NCBI GenBank assembly: GCA_029259815.1
Contig: JAJDEJ010000212.1
Location: forward strand, 28,053 to 92,052
DNA from: Planctomycetaceae bacterium
Lineage (GTDB): Bacteria > Planctomycetota > Planctomycetia > Planctomycetales > Planctomycetaceae
Length of the DNA: 64,000 nucleotides
Direction of reading: 5' to 3'
Each line of letters starts with the position of its first letter. Position 1 is the stretch's first letter. Of this stretch, positions 1 through 9,577 are shown in pieces. The translations under genes were made by a program, and so were the position numbers. A model generated the notes under the pieces. It saw only the letters and a list, made by a program, of their open reading frames with translations. It was not told where the DNA came from and made no database searches.

Positions 1-864
1 CTCGTTGACGTGTTGCCGAAGAGCCCGGCATTCGAGAATGGTCTTCGTGCAGGCGAGCACATCGTCGCCGTTGACGGAAACGACTGTCGTGACATGACGA
101 CAGACGAAGCAGCCGGACTGTTGACGGGCGTTTCCGGATCCTTCGTGAAGCTGGACATTCAGGCTGCGAGAACGCCTGCGGTCCGCAGCGTGGTTTGCAT
201 CCGACGCGCTGTGAAAGTGGACAGCATTCCGATTGCTGAGATTATCGATGATGAAAATGGCATCGGGTACATCCGCATGACCGGCTTCCAGAAGAGCTCG
301 CCTGACGAGATGGACGCTGCGATGGATCGGCTCTCACAACAGGGGATGAAGGCACTCATCTGGGATCTGCGGGGAAATCCGGGCGGATTGCTCTCGGCTG
401 CCGTGCATGTCTGTGATCGGTTCATCTCTGAAGGGCGCATCGTGTCGACCCGTGGTCGCAATGCGGACCAGAACCTGAGTTACTCGGCCAATCGGATTGG
501 TACGTGGGATATCCCTGTGACGCTGATCATCGATGATCACAGTGCGAGTGCCAGCGAGATTGTCGCCGGAGCCATTCGTGACCATCATCGCGGCACAATT
601 GTGGGACGGCAATCATTCGGGAAATGGTCGGTCCAGACGATCTATCCGGGGACTTGGGCCACTGGCCTGCGGCTCACGACGGCCAAGTTCTACTCCCCGA
701 ACGGAGACAACTGGAGTAAGATCGGCATTAAACCGGATATTGACGTGGCCCTGTCGGATGACGCTCCCGAACGGCGGGGGTCGACGGACCTTGATGTCGT
801 TGGTGATCCGGACATTCAAGCTGCCCTGGGGGCGCTGCGAGCCCCGCAGTACTCTCGTCGATAA
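1..864 (+). CDS. S41 family carboxyl-terminal processing protease, 5' end outside the window
   Basis: The reading frame is open from the first base, so this is the C-terminal part of a longer protein. The first ~55 codons are the end of a PDZ domain (KSPAFENGLRAGEHIVAVDG), followed by a TSPc/S41 catalytic domain. The Ser/Lys dyad is visible: SASASEI (catalytic Ser at codon 183 counted from base 1) and QSFGK (Lys at codon 208), with the conserved Asp at codon 194. Members cut exported proteins near their C-termini in the periplasm or at the envelope. Any signal peptide would lie upstream of the window. A beta-propeller gene starts 15 bases after the stop. Family assignment is firm; the substrate is unknown. 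Confidence 0.9.
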   Translation, partial: LVDVLPKSPAFENGLRAGEHIVAVDGNDCRDMTTDEAAGLLTGVSGSFVKLDIQAARTPAVRSVVCIRRAVKVDSIPIAEIIDDENGIGYIRMTGFQKSSPDEMDAAMDRLSQQGMKALIWDLRGNPGGLLSAAVHVCDRFISEGRIVSTRGRNADQNLSYSANRIGTWDIPVTLIIDDHSASASEIVAGAIRDHHRGTIVGRQSFGKWSVQTIYPGTWATGLRLTTAKFYSPNGDNWSKIGIKPDIDVALSDDAPERRGSTDLDVVGDPDIQAALGALRAPQYSRR

Positions 865-879
865 GACGATTTCTCGCCC

Positions 880-1794
880 ATGAATGATCACCGATCCCAT
901 CCCCCTCCCAAGCCGGACTGGGTTCGCAAGGGGCGAGGGATCGGACCGAGTGTCCGCTGGACATTCGGGGCAGACGCTCCGCTGACCGGCTTACGATTGG
1001 CACGTGAAACGGGTGAGGTTCTGGTCTCCGACGAAACGGGGGGGCTGTATCGGATCGACAGACGGGGCGACTACTCGGCGGTCAATCGGCTGCGCGAGCC
1101 CATCCGAGAGATCGCCTGGAGTGATGACGGACAGACTTCGATCGCGCTGGTCGGAGACTCGGAAATTCATCTCTTCGATCGAAATCTGAAAGAGCAGTGG
1201 AAGCTCGAACTGCCCGTCGAGTGTCTGCAAATCGCCATTGATCCCTACGGACAGTATCTCGCCGTGAGTCTGGCCGACTCGGGGAATCTCATCTTCGACG
1301 CGAAGAAGCGTCGGGTCGCGGGCTTCGAGACGATTCGTCCTCTGAAGCATCTTTGTTTTCTGACGTCGGAGTCCATCTTGATCGGGGCGGCAGAGCATGG
1401 ATTGATCTGCTGTCATGCTCTGGACGGCGAACAGATCTGGCAGGAAAAACTCTGGTCAAATGTTGGCGAGATGGCAACGACGGGTGATGGTGACCTCATC
1501 TACATTGCCGGGTTCACCCATGGCGTACAGACTTATGACGGTGAGGGAGATCCAATCGGCTCCTACATTGTTGAAGGAACGGTGAACCGTTTAGCGTCAA
1601 GCTATGACCCCAATCGACTGTTGGCCTCGACTGTCGAACGCCACCTGTACTGGCTCGATGCGGACGGCGAATTGCTATGGTCAACGACAACCCCGGATGA
1701 TGTGAGGCGACTGACGTGTGACCCATTTGGAGAATGGGCAGTCTGCGGCTTCGCTGATGGACATCTGATTTGCCTGGATTGGAGTCGAGGCTAG
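880..1794 (+). CDS. WD40/PQQ-like beta-propeller protein
   Basis: The 304-residue protein has repeating blade-like units with recurrent W/D/G patterns (SDETGGLYRIDRRGD, GDSEIHLFDRNL, DSGNLIFDAKKR, CHALDGEQIWQEKL, VERHLYWLDADGELLWS, GFADGHLICLDW), typical of a WD40 or quinoprotein-like propeller. There is no signal peptide or membrane segment, so a cytoplasmic scaffold is likely. No catalytic motif is visible and the partner is unknown. It starts 15 bases after the S41 protease and may be cotranscribed with it. Its TAG stop lies in the CTAG that forms the left edge of a palindromic repeat. Confidence 0.7.
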   Translation: MNDHRSHPPPKPDWVRKGRGIGPSVRWTFGADAPLTGLRLARETGEVLVSDETGGLYRIDRRGDYSAVNRLREPIREIAWSDDGQTSIALVGDSEIHLFDRNLKEQWKLELPVECLQIAIDPYGQYLAVSLADSGNLIFDAKKRRVAGFETIRPLKHLCFLTSESILIGAAEHGLICCHALDGEQIWQEKLWSNVGEMATTGDGDLIYIAGFTHGVQTYDGEGDPIGSYIVEGTVNRLASSYDPNRLLASTVERHLYWLDADGELLWSTTTPDDVRRLTCDPFGEWAVCGFADGHLICLDWSRG

Positions 1795-1936
1795 GGGAGC
1801 GTCACAGCTATGAATTCGGGTTGGGTGGCAGGGTCAGACCAACGGGATGGCCCTGACATTCCGCGTCCTCACACCGGGGCCATCCGCTGCGCTCCTGACC
1901 CCGCCACCCGAAAATCAAGCTGTGACGGACCACTAG
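1791..1936 (+). repeat. MITE-like palindromic element, copy 1
   Basis: A ~146-base imperfect palindrome bounded by CTAG on both sides. The ends are inverted copies of a CTAG(T/G)GG(T/A)(G/C)CGTCAC motif, and the interior arms carry GGGTGGCAGGGTCAGACCAA on the left and a matching inverse on the right. The reverse complement aligns almost end to end with the element at 16489-16636. No coding capacity is seen. The rest of this gap, 1937-2188 before the kinase gene, shows nothing recognisable. Confidence 0.75.
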
Positions 1937-2188
1937 GGAATCCTCACATCGAAACGGCGTCACTGAATTCGTCGTGGAAATCTTGGATTTCAATGAATAC
2001 AAGGCTACAATTATCCTTCTTGCAATCAGTCAATGACTGTCAATGAGGATGATTTGCTGCGAGTTGGAATGAGGTTGCATCTCTCATGATTGTGTGGGTT
2101 TCCCAGACACAAACGTCGTCATTCCGAAACCTTGACGTTGCATCAACTGGAAGCTGATGTTGACGTTGATAGAGGGCCCAATCCATCG

Positions 2189-3913
2189 ATGACAGTCGCC
2201 GTCTCCGAGCTCTTGAACTCGATCCACCGCAGCGGCATTGTCGATCGAGAGGCACTGTCGACCGCACTTGAGACCTTCCCCGAGGTCGACGAGACGGATT
2301 CGGAATCACTGGCAAAGCATCTCATCGCTCAGAAGATTCTCACGCGGTATCAAGCTCGCGAGTTGCTTCAGGGACGCTTTCGCCGTCTCCAAATGGAGCA
2401 CTTCACGATTCGCGACATCCTTGGAGTCGGCGGAATGGGCACCGTCTTCCGGGCTCATGATTCGCAACGAGATCAGGAAGTCGCGCTCAAGGTTCTCTCC
2501 GAACGTTTCAAACATGACGCCGGCATGCGAGCCCGTTTCCGACTGGAAGGGCGAGCCGGTCTACGCCTCGATCATCCGCACATCGTTCAGACCTACGACA
2601 TGGGCGTGACCGATGATGTGTTTGGTGAAGTCGACTATACGACAATGGAACCGTTTCCGGGGATCGCACTGCATGAGTTGGTCGGTATCATCGGGAAGCT
2701 TCCGGTGAACATTGCTTGCGATATTGCCTGTCAGACTGCTGATGCGCTGGGCTTCGTTCATCAGCAGGGTCTTGTTCACAGAGACGTGAAACCGGATAAC
2801 GTGTTGATTGACAATGCGGGGATGGTCAAGGTGATTGACTTCGGTCTCGCGCTGCTGAACGAAGCCGCATGCGAAGAGGAGTTTTCACTGGCCATGATCT
2901 TCGGTCATGATTGTCTGGGGACTCCTGATTACATTCCTCCCGAGCAAGCCAACGACAGTCTCTCGGCTGATGCGAGGTCAGATGTTTATGGTTTGGGATG
3001 CACACTCTTTGTGGCGCTGACTGGCAAACGGCCGTTTTCAGGGGCCTCGCCGAAGCAGATCATCGACGCTCATAAGTCAGAACCGGCACCCAATGCTCAG
3101 GATCTTGTCCCAGGCATTCCTGATGAAATGGCAGCGATTGTTCAGCGCATGATGGCAAAATCCCCCCGCGACCGATTCGCATCAATGGCGGAGGTTCAAC
3201 AGGCGTTGATTCCGTTTGCAAGCCGTCAGCCAATCAAGTTTGATTTTGAAAAACTGACACGCATCCGGATGCAAACTGCCATCAGGACGGGTCGATTAAG
3301 CATGCGTCGTATGTCGACAGTTGCGAGACTCTCAAGTGCTGCCAGACTCAGTTCATCGACGACCCGCGGCACGGACCCCGATCGATTAACACAGGCTCCC
3401 ACAACCTCACCGGTCGATCCGTCAGATTTGCCGAATTCCAGGAAGCCAATGACGCAGGAGGCCGTCTCGGCTTCTTCCGAGGCTGAGCAGTTGCTGTCCA
3501 ATATGGCGGTTTCCGATGCACAAGCGGCGAGTTCGGGAGCCATGCTCAGGCTGCCAGACGGAAGCCTGTATCAGCTGTCGAAGGCGAGCCTGGTGATTGG
3601 GCGCGGTCAGGAAGCCGATCTGACACTCGACGGGATGCGGCTGTCCTCTCGACATTGCCGAATGTTCTTCGACGGGACACTGTGGCAGATCGTTGATCTG
3701 GACAGCAAAAATGGGATGACTGTCAACGGTGAGCGGGTCATCGATTCCAAGCTGTACCGTGGTGATCGGATCACGCTTGGCGACGAAGCCACACTCAAGC
3801 TCGATTGGTCGCATGGACCCCGACGACCGACCAAATGGTCGCGATGGTGCCTGTGGGGACTGGTCGTGATCTTGGCAACGCTCGCGGCTTTGTGGGGCCT
3901 TGATTTGCTGTGA
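2189..3913 (+). CDS. Membrane-anchored Ser/Thr protein kinase with FHA domain
   Basis: A 574-residue protein starting at the ATG at 2189; an in-frame upstream start at 2090 adds a 33-residue tail that looks non-native. An N-terminal helical region (~1-70) of the type seen in planctomycete kinases precedes a full Hanks-type kinase domain: GVGGMGTVF glycine loop (~79-87), VALK (Lys101), HRDVKPDN (catalytic Asp199), DFGLAL (Asp217) and GTPDYIPPEQ. A Ser/Thr-rich linker follows, then an FHA phosphothreonine-binding domain (~452-538: IGRGQEADL, SSRHC, DSKNGMTVNG) and a C-terminal transmembrane helix (~553-574). Kinase and FHA would face the cytoplasm. All key residues are present, so it should be active. 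The FHA may bind the autophosphorylated linker or a substrate (inference). Confidence 0.93.
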   Translation: MTVAVSELLNSIHRSGIVDREALSTALETFPEVDETDSESLAKHLIAQKILTRYQARELLQGRFRRLQMEHFTIRDILGVGGMGTVFRAHDSQRDQEVALKVLSERFKHDAGMRARFRLEGRAGLRLDHPHIVQTYDMGVTDDVFGEVDYTTMEPFPGIALHELVGIIGKLPVNIACDIACQTADALGFVHQQGLVHRDVKPDNVLIDNAGMVKVIDFGLALLNEAACEEEFSLAMIFGHDCLGTPDYIPPEQANDSLSADARSDVYGLGCTLFVALTGKRPFSGASPKQIIDAHKSEPAPNAQDLVPGIPDEMAAIVQRMMAKSPRDRFASMAEVQQALIPFASRQPIKFDFEKLTRIRMQTAIRTGRLSMRRMSTVARLSSAARLSSSTTRGTDPDRLTQAPTTSPVDPSDLPNSRKPMTQEAVSASSEAEQLLSNMAVSDAQAASSGAMLRLPDGSLYQLSKASLVIGRGQEADLTLDGMRLSSRHCRMFFDGTLWQIVDLDSKNGMTVNGERVIDSKLYRGDRITLGDEATLKLDWSHGPRRPTKWSRWCLWGLVVILATLAALWGLDLL

Positions 3914-3944
3914 ATCGACCGCTGATGCTCCCCTCAGCGTCTTA

Positions 3945-5237
3945 CTATTCATCAGAGGTGGAGACCAGAGTTTCGTCCAGTTCGATGCGAAGTTGAATGA
4001 TCTTGCGTTGATCGGCTTCCAGAACGGTGAAGCGGATGGGACCCCAGGTGAGCGACTCGTTCTTGTCGGGGACGTGTCCCAACTGAGAGAAAACGAACCC
4101 CCCAATTGTGTCGAAGTCGTCATCCTCTGGCAGGCCGAAGTTGAATTGCTCATTCAAGTCGTCAACATGCACGCGTGCATCCACAATCGTCGTCCGGCTG
4201 TCGATTTGGTGGATTGGCTCCTCCTCGGCCTGATCGAACTCATCGACGATCTCACCGACGATCTCCTCCAGAATGTCTTCAAGAGTGACTAATCCCACCA
4301 CGCCGCCGTATTCATCCAGGGCGATGCTGATGTGAAAACGCTCACGCTTCATCCGTTCGAGTAACAGGTCGATTCCTGTCGTCTCTGGTACATACAATGG
4401 CTCGCGGATGATGTCGGAGAGGCAAGCCGTTTCGCCTTCGGAGACGAGGTATCTCAGCAGATCCTTTGCGTAGAGGATGCCGACAATGTCATCGGGAGAA
4501 TCACCGATTACGGGGATTCGGGAATGTCCCGCATCGAGCAGAAGCCGGCGGGCTTCGTCCAACGACACGTCTTTCTGAATACACACCATTTCTGTTCGTG
4601 GCGTCATGACGGCCCGAACGTCCTCTTCCTGCAGTTCCATGACTCGCTGAATCATGTGACTTGCGCGTGTTTCCAGGAGGCCTTCACGATGGCCTTCGTC
4701 GACGACACTTTGGATTTCTTCGGTGATCGATGTTGCATTCTCTGGCAATGGGTCTTGTCGCCCGGCCACGCGATGGACGAGCGTGTCGATCGCATTGGTC
4801 GCGACTAGGACCGGGTGCATGACCCGGGCGACCGCGATCAGCAGTGGCCACCCTGTGTAGAGCATCGGCTCACTCGCCACGCGAGACAGCGACCAGGGGA
4901 TGGCCACGAATACCAAGACGGCACCCAGTGACAATCCGACAGCCAGGAAGATCCAGTTGATGACCTCGCCACCGACCGGAGCAGCCACATGGATCAGTGC
5001 AGTGAGTCCCACAACAAGAGAGGCGAGTTGGACAACTTCCCAGGCGGTCAGTACTCGCATGTCCTCCTTGAGGATCTCTCCAAAGCGAGATTCGTTCTCG
5101 TTCCTTTGGCAGAGTTCGGCCAGCCGGCTGCGGGAGAATGTCCGCAGGCTGTAAGCCACTAAGGTCGCCCCAAATGCGATGGCGATGAACAGACCAGCGA
5201 TGACGCTCAGTACGGTAGGAGACAACTGACTTACCAA
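3945..5237 (-). CDS. CBS-domain membrane protein of the CorC/HlyC (CNNM) family
   Basis: 430 residues: an N-terminal membrane region with about three hydrophobic segments (~10-165), then a pair of CBS domains (from MTPRTEMVCI, HSRIPVIGDS to LLLERM, LDEYGGVVGLVTLEDILEEIVG) and a C-terminal CorC/HlyC transporter-associated domain (VDDLNEQFN, DTIGGFVFS). Relatives are implicated in Mg2+/Co2+ efflux or are annotated as hemolysin-like; adenine nucleotides bind the CBS pair. It is the last gene of a minus-strand run phoH, pgpH-like, ybeY, corC-like, 44 bases after ybeY, an order conserved in many bacteria. The ion specificity cannot be read from the sequence. Confidence 0.88.
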   Translation of the reverse strand: MVSQLSPTVLSVIAGLFIAIAFGATLVAYSLRTFSRSRLAELCQRNENESRFGEILKEDMRVLTAWEVVQLASLVVGLTALIHVAAPVGGEVINWIFLAVGLSLGAVLVFVAIPWSLSRVASEPMLYTGWPLLIAVARVMHPVLVATNAIDTLVHRVAGRQDPLPENATSITEEIQSVVDEGHREGLLETRASHMIQRVMELQEEDVRAVMTPRTEMVCIQKDVSLDEARRLLLDAGHSRIPVIGDSPDDIVGILYAKDLLRYLVSEGETACLSDIIREPLYVPETTGIDLLLERMKRERFHISIALDEYGGVVGLVTLEDILEEIVGEIVDEFDQAEEEPIHQIDSRTTIVDARVHVDDLNEQFNFGLPEDDDFDTIGGFVFSQLGHVPDKNESLTWGPIRFTVLEADQRKIIQLRIELDETLVSTSDE

Positions 5238-5281
5238 TAGGGAGAGAACATCAGTGCCGATCGAGGCACTGTCCTAACTGC

Positions 5282-5794
5282 TTAATAGTGTGGTTCGATT
5301 CCGAACTTTTGCAAGTGAATCTGCTCCTGCGTCCGCATTGTTTCGCGATCTGACTCCGTCTGGTCATCGTAACCACACAAGTGTAGCAAACCATGCACGA
5401 GGTAAAGGGTCAATTCCTCTTGAGGGGAACAGCTATATTCGTCCGCTGCGCGGACGGCTGTCTCACCGCTGATCACGACCTCACCGTCAATCCGGAGTGA
5501 CGCTCCCTCGGTGCTCTTTGTCAGGAGAAAGCTGATGACATCTGTCGGGTAATCGTGGTCGAGGTACTGGCGATTGAGGGCGTGAATTCCAGCGTCATCG
5601 ACGACAGCCACGCTGATCTCAGCATGGGCAATGCCTTCATCGACCAGCAGTGTTTCCGACACCTGGTTCAGAAATTCATGATCGAGACGAAGGTGGGACT
5701 GCTGGTCTGTCACGGCCAACTGAATGCCGTTCGCGAGAGGCGGGGCAGCCCCGACCTGGATCGTGGGGTCAGAGAGTTCGTCGCTCGCAGTCAT
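5282..5794 (-). CDS. ybeY: YbeY endoribonuclease / rRNA maturation factor
   Basis: 170 residues with the family signatures TDVISF (84-89), GEVVIS and the zinc motif HGLLHLCGYDD (134-144). YbeY is a metal-dependent RNase needed for 16S rRNA 3'-end processing and ribosome quality control. Two of the three usual zinc ligands are His (134, 138); the third, usually His in HGxLHLxGYDH, is Asp144 here. Asp can bind zinc, so activity is not excluded. It overlaps the upstream pgpH-like gene by 4 bases, implying translational coupling, and sits in the classical phoH-pgpH-ybeY order. Identification is firm. Confidence 0.92.
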   Translation of the reverse strand: MTASDELSDPTIQVGAAPPLANGIQLAVTDQQSHLRLDHEFLNQVSETLLVDEGIAHAEISVAVVDDAGIHALNRQYLDHDYPTDVISFLLTKSTEGASLRIDGEVVISGETAVRAADEYSCSPQEELTLYLVHGLLHLCGYDDQTESDRETMRTQEQIHLQKFGIEPHY

Positions 5795-8133
5795 GCAGTG
5801 CGGGCTTCCGGATACTTGATGCGTCCATGATAGATGCCGATCAGAGACTTGACGAGTGACTTTTCAATCGTGGCGATTTCTCTCAGAGTCAGCGAACATT
5901 CGTCGAATTGTCCGTCAAGTAAACGCTTCATGGCGAGTTCATGGACCAGAGTTCCCAGCCGCTTGGCGGTGGGGTCAGTGAGCGTGCGGCTGGCGCTCTC
6001 ACACGCATCTGCGATCATCATCACACCAGCCTCTCTGGTTTGCGGCTTGGGACCCGGATAGCGAAAGGATGACTCTTCGGCATCCGACTTGCGGTCCGGG
6101 CTTTCTTCCGCCTGTCGGGTCGCCTCGTGATAGAAGTATTCCACCAACGTGGTGCCATGATGCTGTTCGATGAAATCGACGAACTGTTGCGGGAGGTTGT
6201 ATTGTTCCGCCAGATCGACGCCGTCCTTCACATGCCCGATGATAATCAGAGTGCTCATCGCTGGTGCCAACTGATCATGCCGGCTCTCAGTGCCCGACTG
6301 CACGTTTTCAATGAAGTATTGTGGCTTCAGCATCTTGCCGATGTCGTGAAAGTACGCACCGACTCTCACGAGCAGGCCATTCGCACCGATGCTTTCTGCG
6401 GCAGACTCTGCGATGGTGGCGACTGAGATCGAGTGGTTGTACGTGCCCGGTGCACGTTGGACCAATTCCTGCAACAGCGGATGTGACGGATCACTCATCT
6501 CCAGGAGGCTGATGTCAGTGATGACGCCGAACGTGGATTCGATAAATGGGAGACTCCCGGCGACAAAGTACCCGGCGAAAAGGCACCACGCGGCACCCTT
6601 CAGGCTCTGTTTGAGGGTCGCGAAGTCATGGAACAGTTCTCCCACGCCCTGAGTCTCCAGAACTCCCACTCCCAAGGATGAAAGTAAATATGCCAACCCC
6701 GCGAAGAAGCCGGCTTTGATCAACGTTGTCCGTGAGGAAACGCGGGATAATGGCAACACAGCAGTCGCGGCGGTCGTCATCAGGACGACAAACTGTGAAA
6801 GTTGCATCGTCGTCGCCAGGGTGACGACCAGACACAGTGTGAATCCCGTGAGCGCGGCAAACACCTGGTTGTAGGCGATCGCAAACACCATCACAGTTGC
6901 CACGAGCGGGATGACCTCAGCTCGCCAGGGATCAAACGACAACATCCTTCCCAGAGCGACGGCCACGACGATCGCAGTGAGATACACGATCAGTCGGTTG
7001 ATGTTCTGAACAACGTTCGGTTCATTCCGATACAGGTAGTACCCATTCAAAACCGCCAGAGCCGCGAGCATGGCAAAAACAACGACAATCCGCAGGGACA
7101 AATCGGCCCAAGTGGCCTGCTGCTTGAGTTTCTCGTACTCGGCGGACAGCAAGGCAAGATCATTCGCGTCCAGCACGCTGCCCGGCTGCACCAGTGATCC
7201 CCCATTGGAATACGGGATTTCGACATCGGGGATGCTTGCACGAGCGGCCGCCCTTCCCTCTTCGGTCGCACCCTGATCGAATCGCAGCGTTGCGGGATAC
7301 TGGTTGAGCATCCATGTGGTCACAAGCGGCTTGATCGCATCCACTGTGGGACTTGATCCCCATTTCACGCTCTTGTTGCCGGTCCCTCGCAGGAGATCCG
7401 GGAGATCAACATCGACCAGCAAGAGAGTCTCATCAGCTTCATCTTCGGCCCCTTCGTTTGACTCGGCATCTACCACTGGCTTGATCTTGAGACGGCTCTC
7501 ATAGCCGATCCCCAATTCCGGTCGGACTCCTTTCGGAATGATGCCGGTGGAGCGCAGCGGAGCAATCAGAATGGTGAGGTCGAAGACCAAGTCGTCCACA
7601 CGCTGCTTGGGAGTCTGTTGACCCTTTTCCGCAACAGCCCCCTTCAAGGCGATGAAACGCTCTTGAGGAGACTGAAGTCCTTCTGCGGCATCAGGAGAGG
7701 GGGCAACCAGTCCAAAGTCGTGACGCACTTTTTCTGGCAGATCGGCGAGGGTTTCAGCCTTGTCAATGGCCAGGACTGCCGCCTCAAAGTTGGCAGGGAG
7801 CGAGTCGAGAATTGCCGGATTATTCTCAAATACGAATGGTGCAGCATCAGCCGCATTCTCGCGGAGAAGATAGGTCTCCCGTTGATCAACAACCTCAAAG
7901 TCAATCGATGCCACAACCCCGTTGGGCACGATCTGTCCTTCACGATACGGAAAGGGAATCCACCAACTGGGGACGACCACCAACATCACCAGCACGGCCA
8001 GCAGGCACAGGCCCAGCCGTCCCAGCAACGAGCGGTCTTTGAGTCTGCTCCACAGCGAGTCCCAGCCGGACTCGGGACCGCGCACGGAGTGCGTGCGGGT
8101 GTGACGGTGCCGTTTTTGGCCGAAGAGAAACAT
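5791..8133 (-). CDS. PgpH-type 7TM-HD phosphohydrolase (probable c-di-AMP phosphodiesterase)
   Basis: 780 residues. After a short basic N-terminus and one membrane helix (LGLCLLAVLVMLVVVPSWWI) comes a large extracytoplasmic 7TMR-HDED domain, then about seven hydrophobic segments in the middle (from LSLRIVVVFAMLAAL to GAAWCLFAGYFVAGSLPF), then a cytoplasmic HD domain (YNHSISV, YFHDIGK, GHVKDG, EQHHGT). All HD metal ligands appear present. In Firmicutes, PgpH with this layout hydrolyses c-di-AMP; the same substrate here is inference. It starts 73 bases after phoH and overlaps ybeY by 4 bases. No c-di-AMP cyclase is seen in the window. Confidence 0.88.
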   Translation of the reverse strand: MFLFGQKRHRHTRTHSVRGPESGWDSLWSRLKDRSLLGRLGLCLLAVLVMLVVVPSWWIPFPYREGQIVPNGVVASIDFEVVDQRETYLLRENAADAAPFVFENNPAILDSLPANFEAAVLAIDKAETLADLPEKVRHDFGLVAPSPDAAEGLQSPQERFIALKGAVAEKGQQTPKQRVDDLVFDLTILIAPLRSTGIIPKGVRPELGIGYESRLKIKPVVDAESNEGAEDEADETLLLVDVDLPDLLRGTGNKSVKWGSSPTVDAIKPLVTTWMLNQYPATLRFDQGATEEGRAAARASIPDVEIPYSNGGSLVQPGSVLDANDLALLSAEYEKLKQQATWADLSLRIVVVFAMLAALAVLNGYYLYRNEPNVVQNINRLIVYLTAIVVAVALGRMLSFDPWRAEVIPLVATVMVFAIAYNQVFAALTGFTLCLVVTLATTMQLSQFVVLMTTAATAVLPLSRVSSRTTLIKAGFFAGLAYLLSSLGVGVLETQGVGELFHDFATLKQSLKGAAWCLFAGYFVAGSLPFIESTFGVITDISLLEMSDPSHPLLQELVQRAPGTYNHSISVATIAESAAESIGANGLLVRVGAYFHDIGKMLKPQYFIENVQSGTESRHDQLAPAMSTLIIIGHVKDGVDLAEQYNLPQQFVDFIEQHHGTTLVEYFYHEATRQAEESPDRKSDAEESSFRYPGPKPQTREAGVMMIADACESASRTLTDPTAKRLGTLVHELAMKRLLDGQFDECSLTLREIATIEKSLVKSLIGIYHGRIKYPEARTA

Positions 8134-8206
8134 AAGTCCTCATTCCGATTCGCGGCTGGGCCGCGTCACGTCCTTGGGAGTCAAGCATCCGGACGTCCCT
8201 CGCGTG

Positions 8207-9178
8207 CTATCTCCTGCGAGGTGATTTGGAGGAAGTGCGGCGATTGTTCTCGCTCTCGTCGTAGGCGGTCACGATCTCTCTGACCAGACGATGTCGTACG
8301 ATATCACGACCGGTCAGTTGAACAACAGAGACCCCGTTAATGTTTCTCAGCCGCCTGATTGCATCCACGATCCCGGAGGAGACGTGTTTCGGAAGGTCGA
8401 TTTGCGTTTCATCGCCGTTGACGACAATGCGTGAGCCTTCACCCATGCGGGTGAGGAACATCTTCATTTGGGTGACGGTCGTGTTTTGAGCCTCATCCAG
8501 GATGATAAACGTGTCATTCAGTGTCCGCCCCCGCATAAAGGCGAGCGGGACAATCTCGATGACGTCATTCTCCATGTAACGCTTCACCTGCTCGAAGTCG
8601 AGCATGTCGATGAGAGCATCCAAAAGCGGTCTGAGATAGGGGTTCACCTTGGCGAGCATGTCGCCCGGGAGAAATCCCAGACGTTCGCCCGCTTCGACCG
8701 CTGGACGGACCAGCACGATCTTGCGAACCAGCTCTTTTCGCAAGGCGTTGAGTGCCATCGCGACTGCGAGATAAGTTTTCCCACATCCCGCTGGACCGCT
8801 GCAGAAGACAAGGTCTTTCTTACGGATCGCATCGACGTACGCGGCTTGGCCAGCAGTTCGGGCTTCGACCTTCTTGGCCTTGTCAAACAAGTCAATCGGC
8901 AGGTCGCTCGGACCGTCATCGAAAGTGCTCTGCTCGATCGCGCGGATGACCTGGGCCTCCTGGAGTTCGCCCGTCTTGTCGATGATGGCTCGCAGCTCAT
9001 CAATGACATCGCGTCCCCGTTCAATCTGCTGATCGGTTCCTTCCAACAGTAACTCGTCACCGCGCAGCACGACTTGCACTCCGATCGCTTCACGGACGCG
9101 GCGGAGATACTGATCCTGTGCCCCGAGCAAGGTTCGTACCTGCTCAGGGTCGTCGACGGTGATAGTCGCGTTGGACAT
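8207..9178 (-). CDS. phoH: PhoH family ATPase
   Basis: 323 residues from the ATG at 9178 (MSNATITVDD), a better start than one 26 codons upstream, whose extra residues look unrelated. A KH-like N-terminal part (~1-110) precedes the PhoH NTPase domain with Walker A GPAGCGKTYLAVA, Walker B IILDEAQN and the following TRMGEGSRIVVNGDETQIDL. PhoH proteins are RNA-associated ATPases, often linked with YbeY. It is the first gene of the minus-strand phoH, pgpH-like, ybeY, corC-like run, so the promoter should lie in 9179-9577. Confidence 0.92.
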   Translation of the reverse strand: MSNATITVDDPEQVRTLLGAQDQYLRRVREAIGVQVVLRGDELLLEGTDQQIERGRDVIDELRAIIDKTGELQEAQVIRAIEQSTFDDGPSDLPIDLFDKAKKVEARTAGQAAYVDAIRKKDLVFCSGPAGCGKTYLAVAMALNALRKELVRKIVLVRPAVEAGERLGFLPGDMLAKVNPYLRPLLDALIDMLDFEQVKRYMENDVIEIVPLAFMRGRTLNDTFIILDEAQNTTVTQMKMFLTRMGEGSRIVVNGDETQIDLPKHVSSGIVDAIRRLRNINGVSVVQLTGRDIVRHRLVREIVTAYDESENNRRTSSKSPRRR

Positions 9179-9577
9179 CTGTTTGTTAGTTTCTCTGATT
9201 GTCACCGAATGAACGTTCTCACCGTGATGAACTAGCTGGTGATCAAGGGCGTCCAATCAGTCGGTTTGGCAATTTTATGCCCCAATGAGCCAATCGCCAA
9301 GTCGTTGCTGTCGGCTTCGTTGACAACATGTGACGGTTAGCGGGGATACGCCGATGGGGAGAGTGTGGGAGAGTTCTTCAAGATTCGTAGGGTCGTCAGT
9401 TCAAAGCTCAGTGATTCGGTGAGGTTCAACACGGAACGGTCAGTCCCAGCCGGGCTCGCTGATCAATGGGTGACCAGATTGTCGGTTCCAGTACCTGTTC
9501 GCTACGATTGAATGAGCCAGATCCCCAGTTGACACCGGGGGAACGGCCCGAAACCACTTAACTCAGGAGCAACCGTC
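9179..9577. other. Intergenic region between divergent phoH and PSP1 genes
   Basis: About 400 bases with no supportable coding frame. It must hold promoters for both directions. A TTGACA at 9320-9325 followed after 18 bases by GGATAC (9344-9349) resembles a sigma-70-type pair reading to the right, but this is weak. The AGGAGC at 9564-9569 is a plausible ribosome binding site for the GTG start at 9578. Confidence 0.4.
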
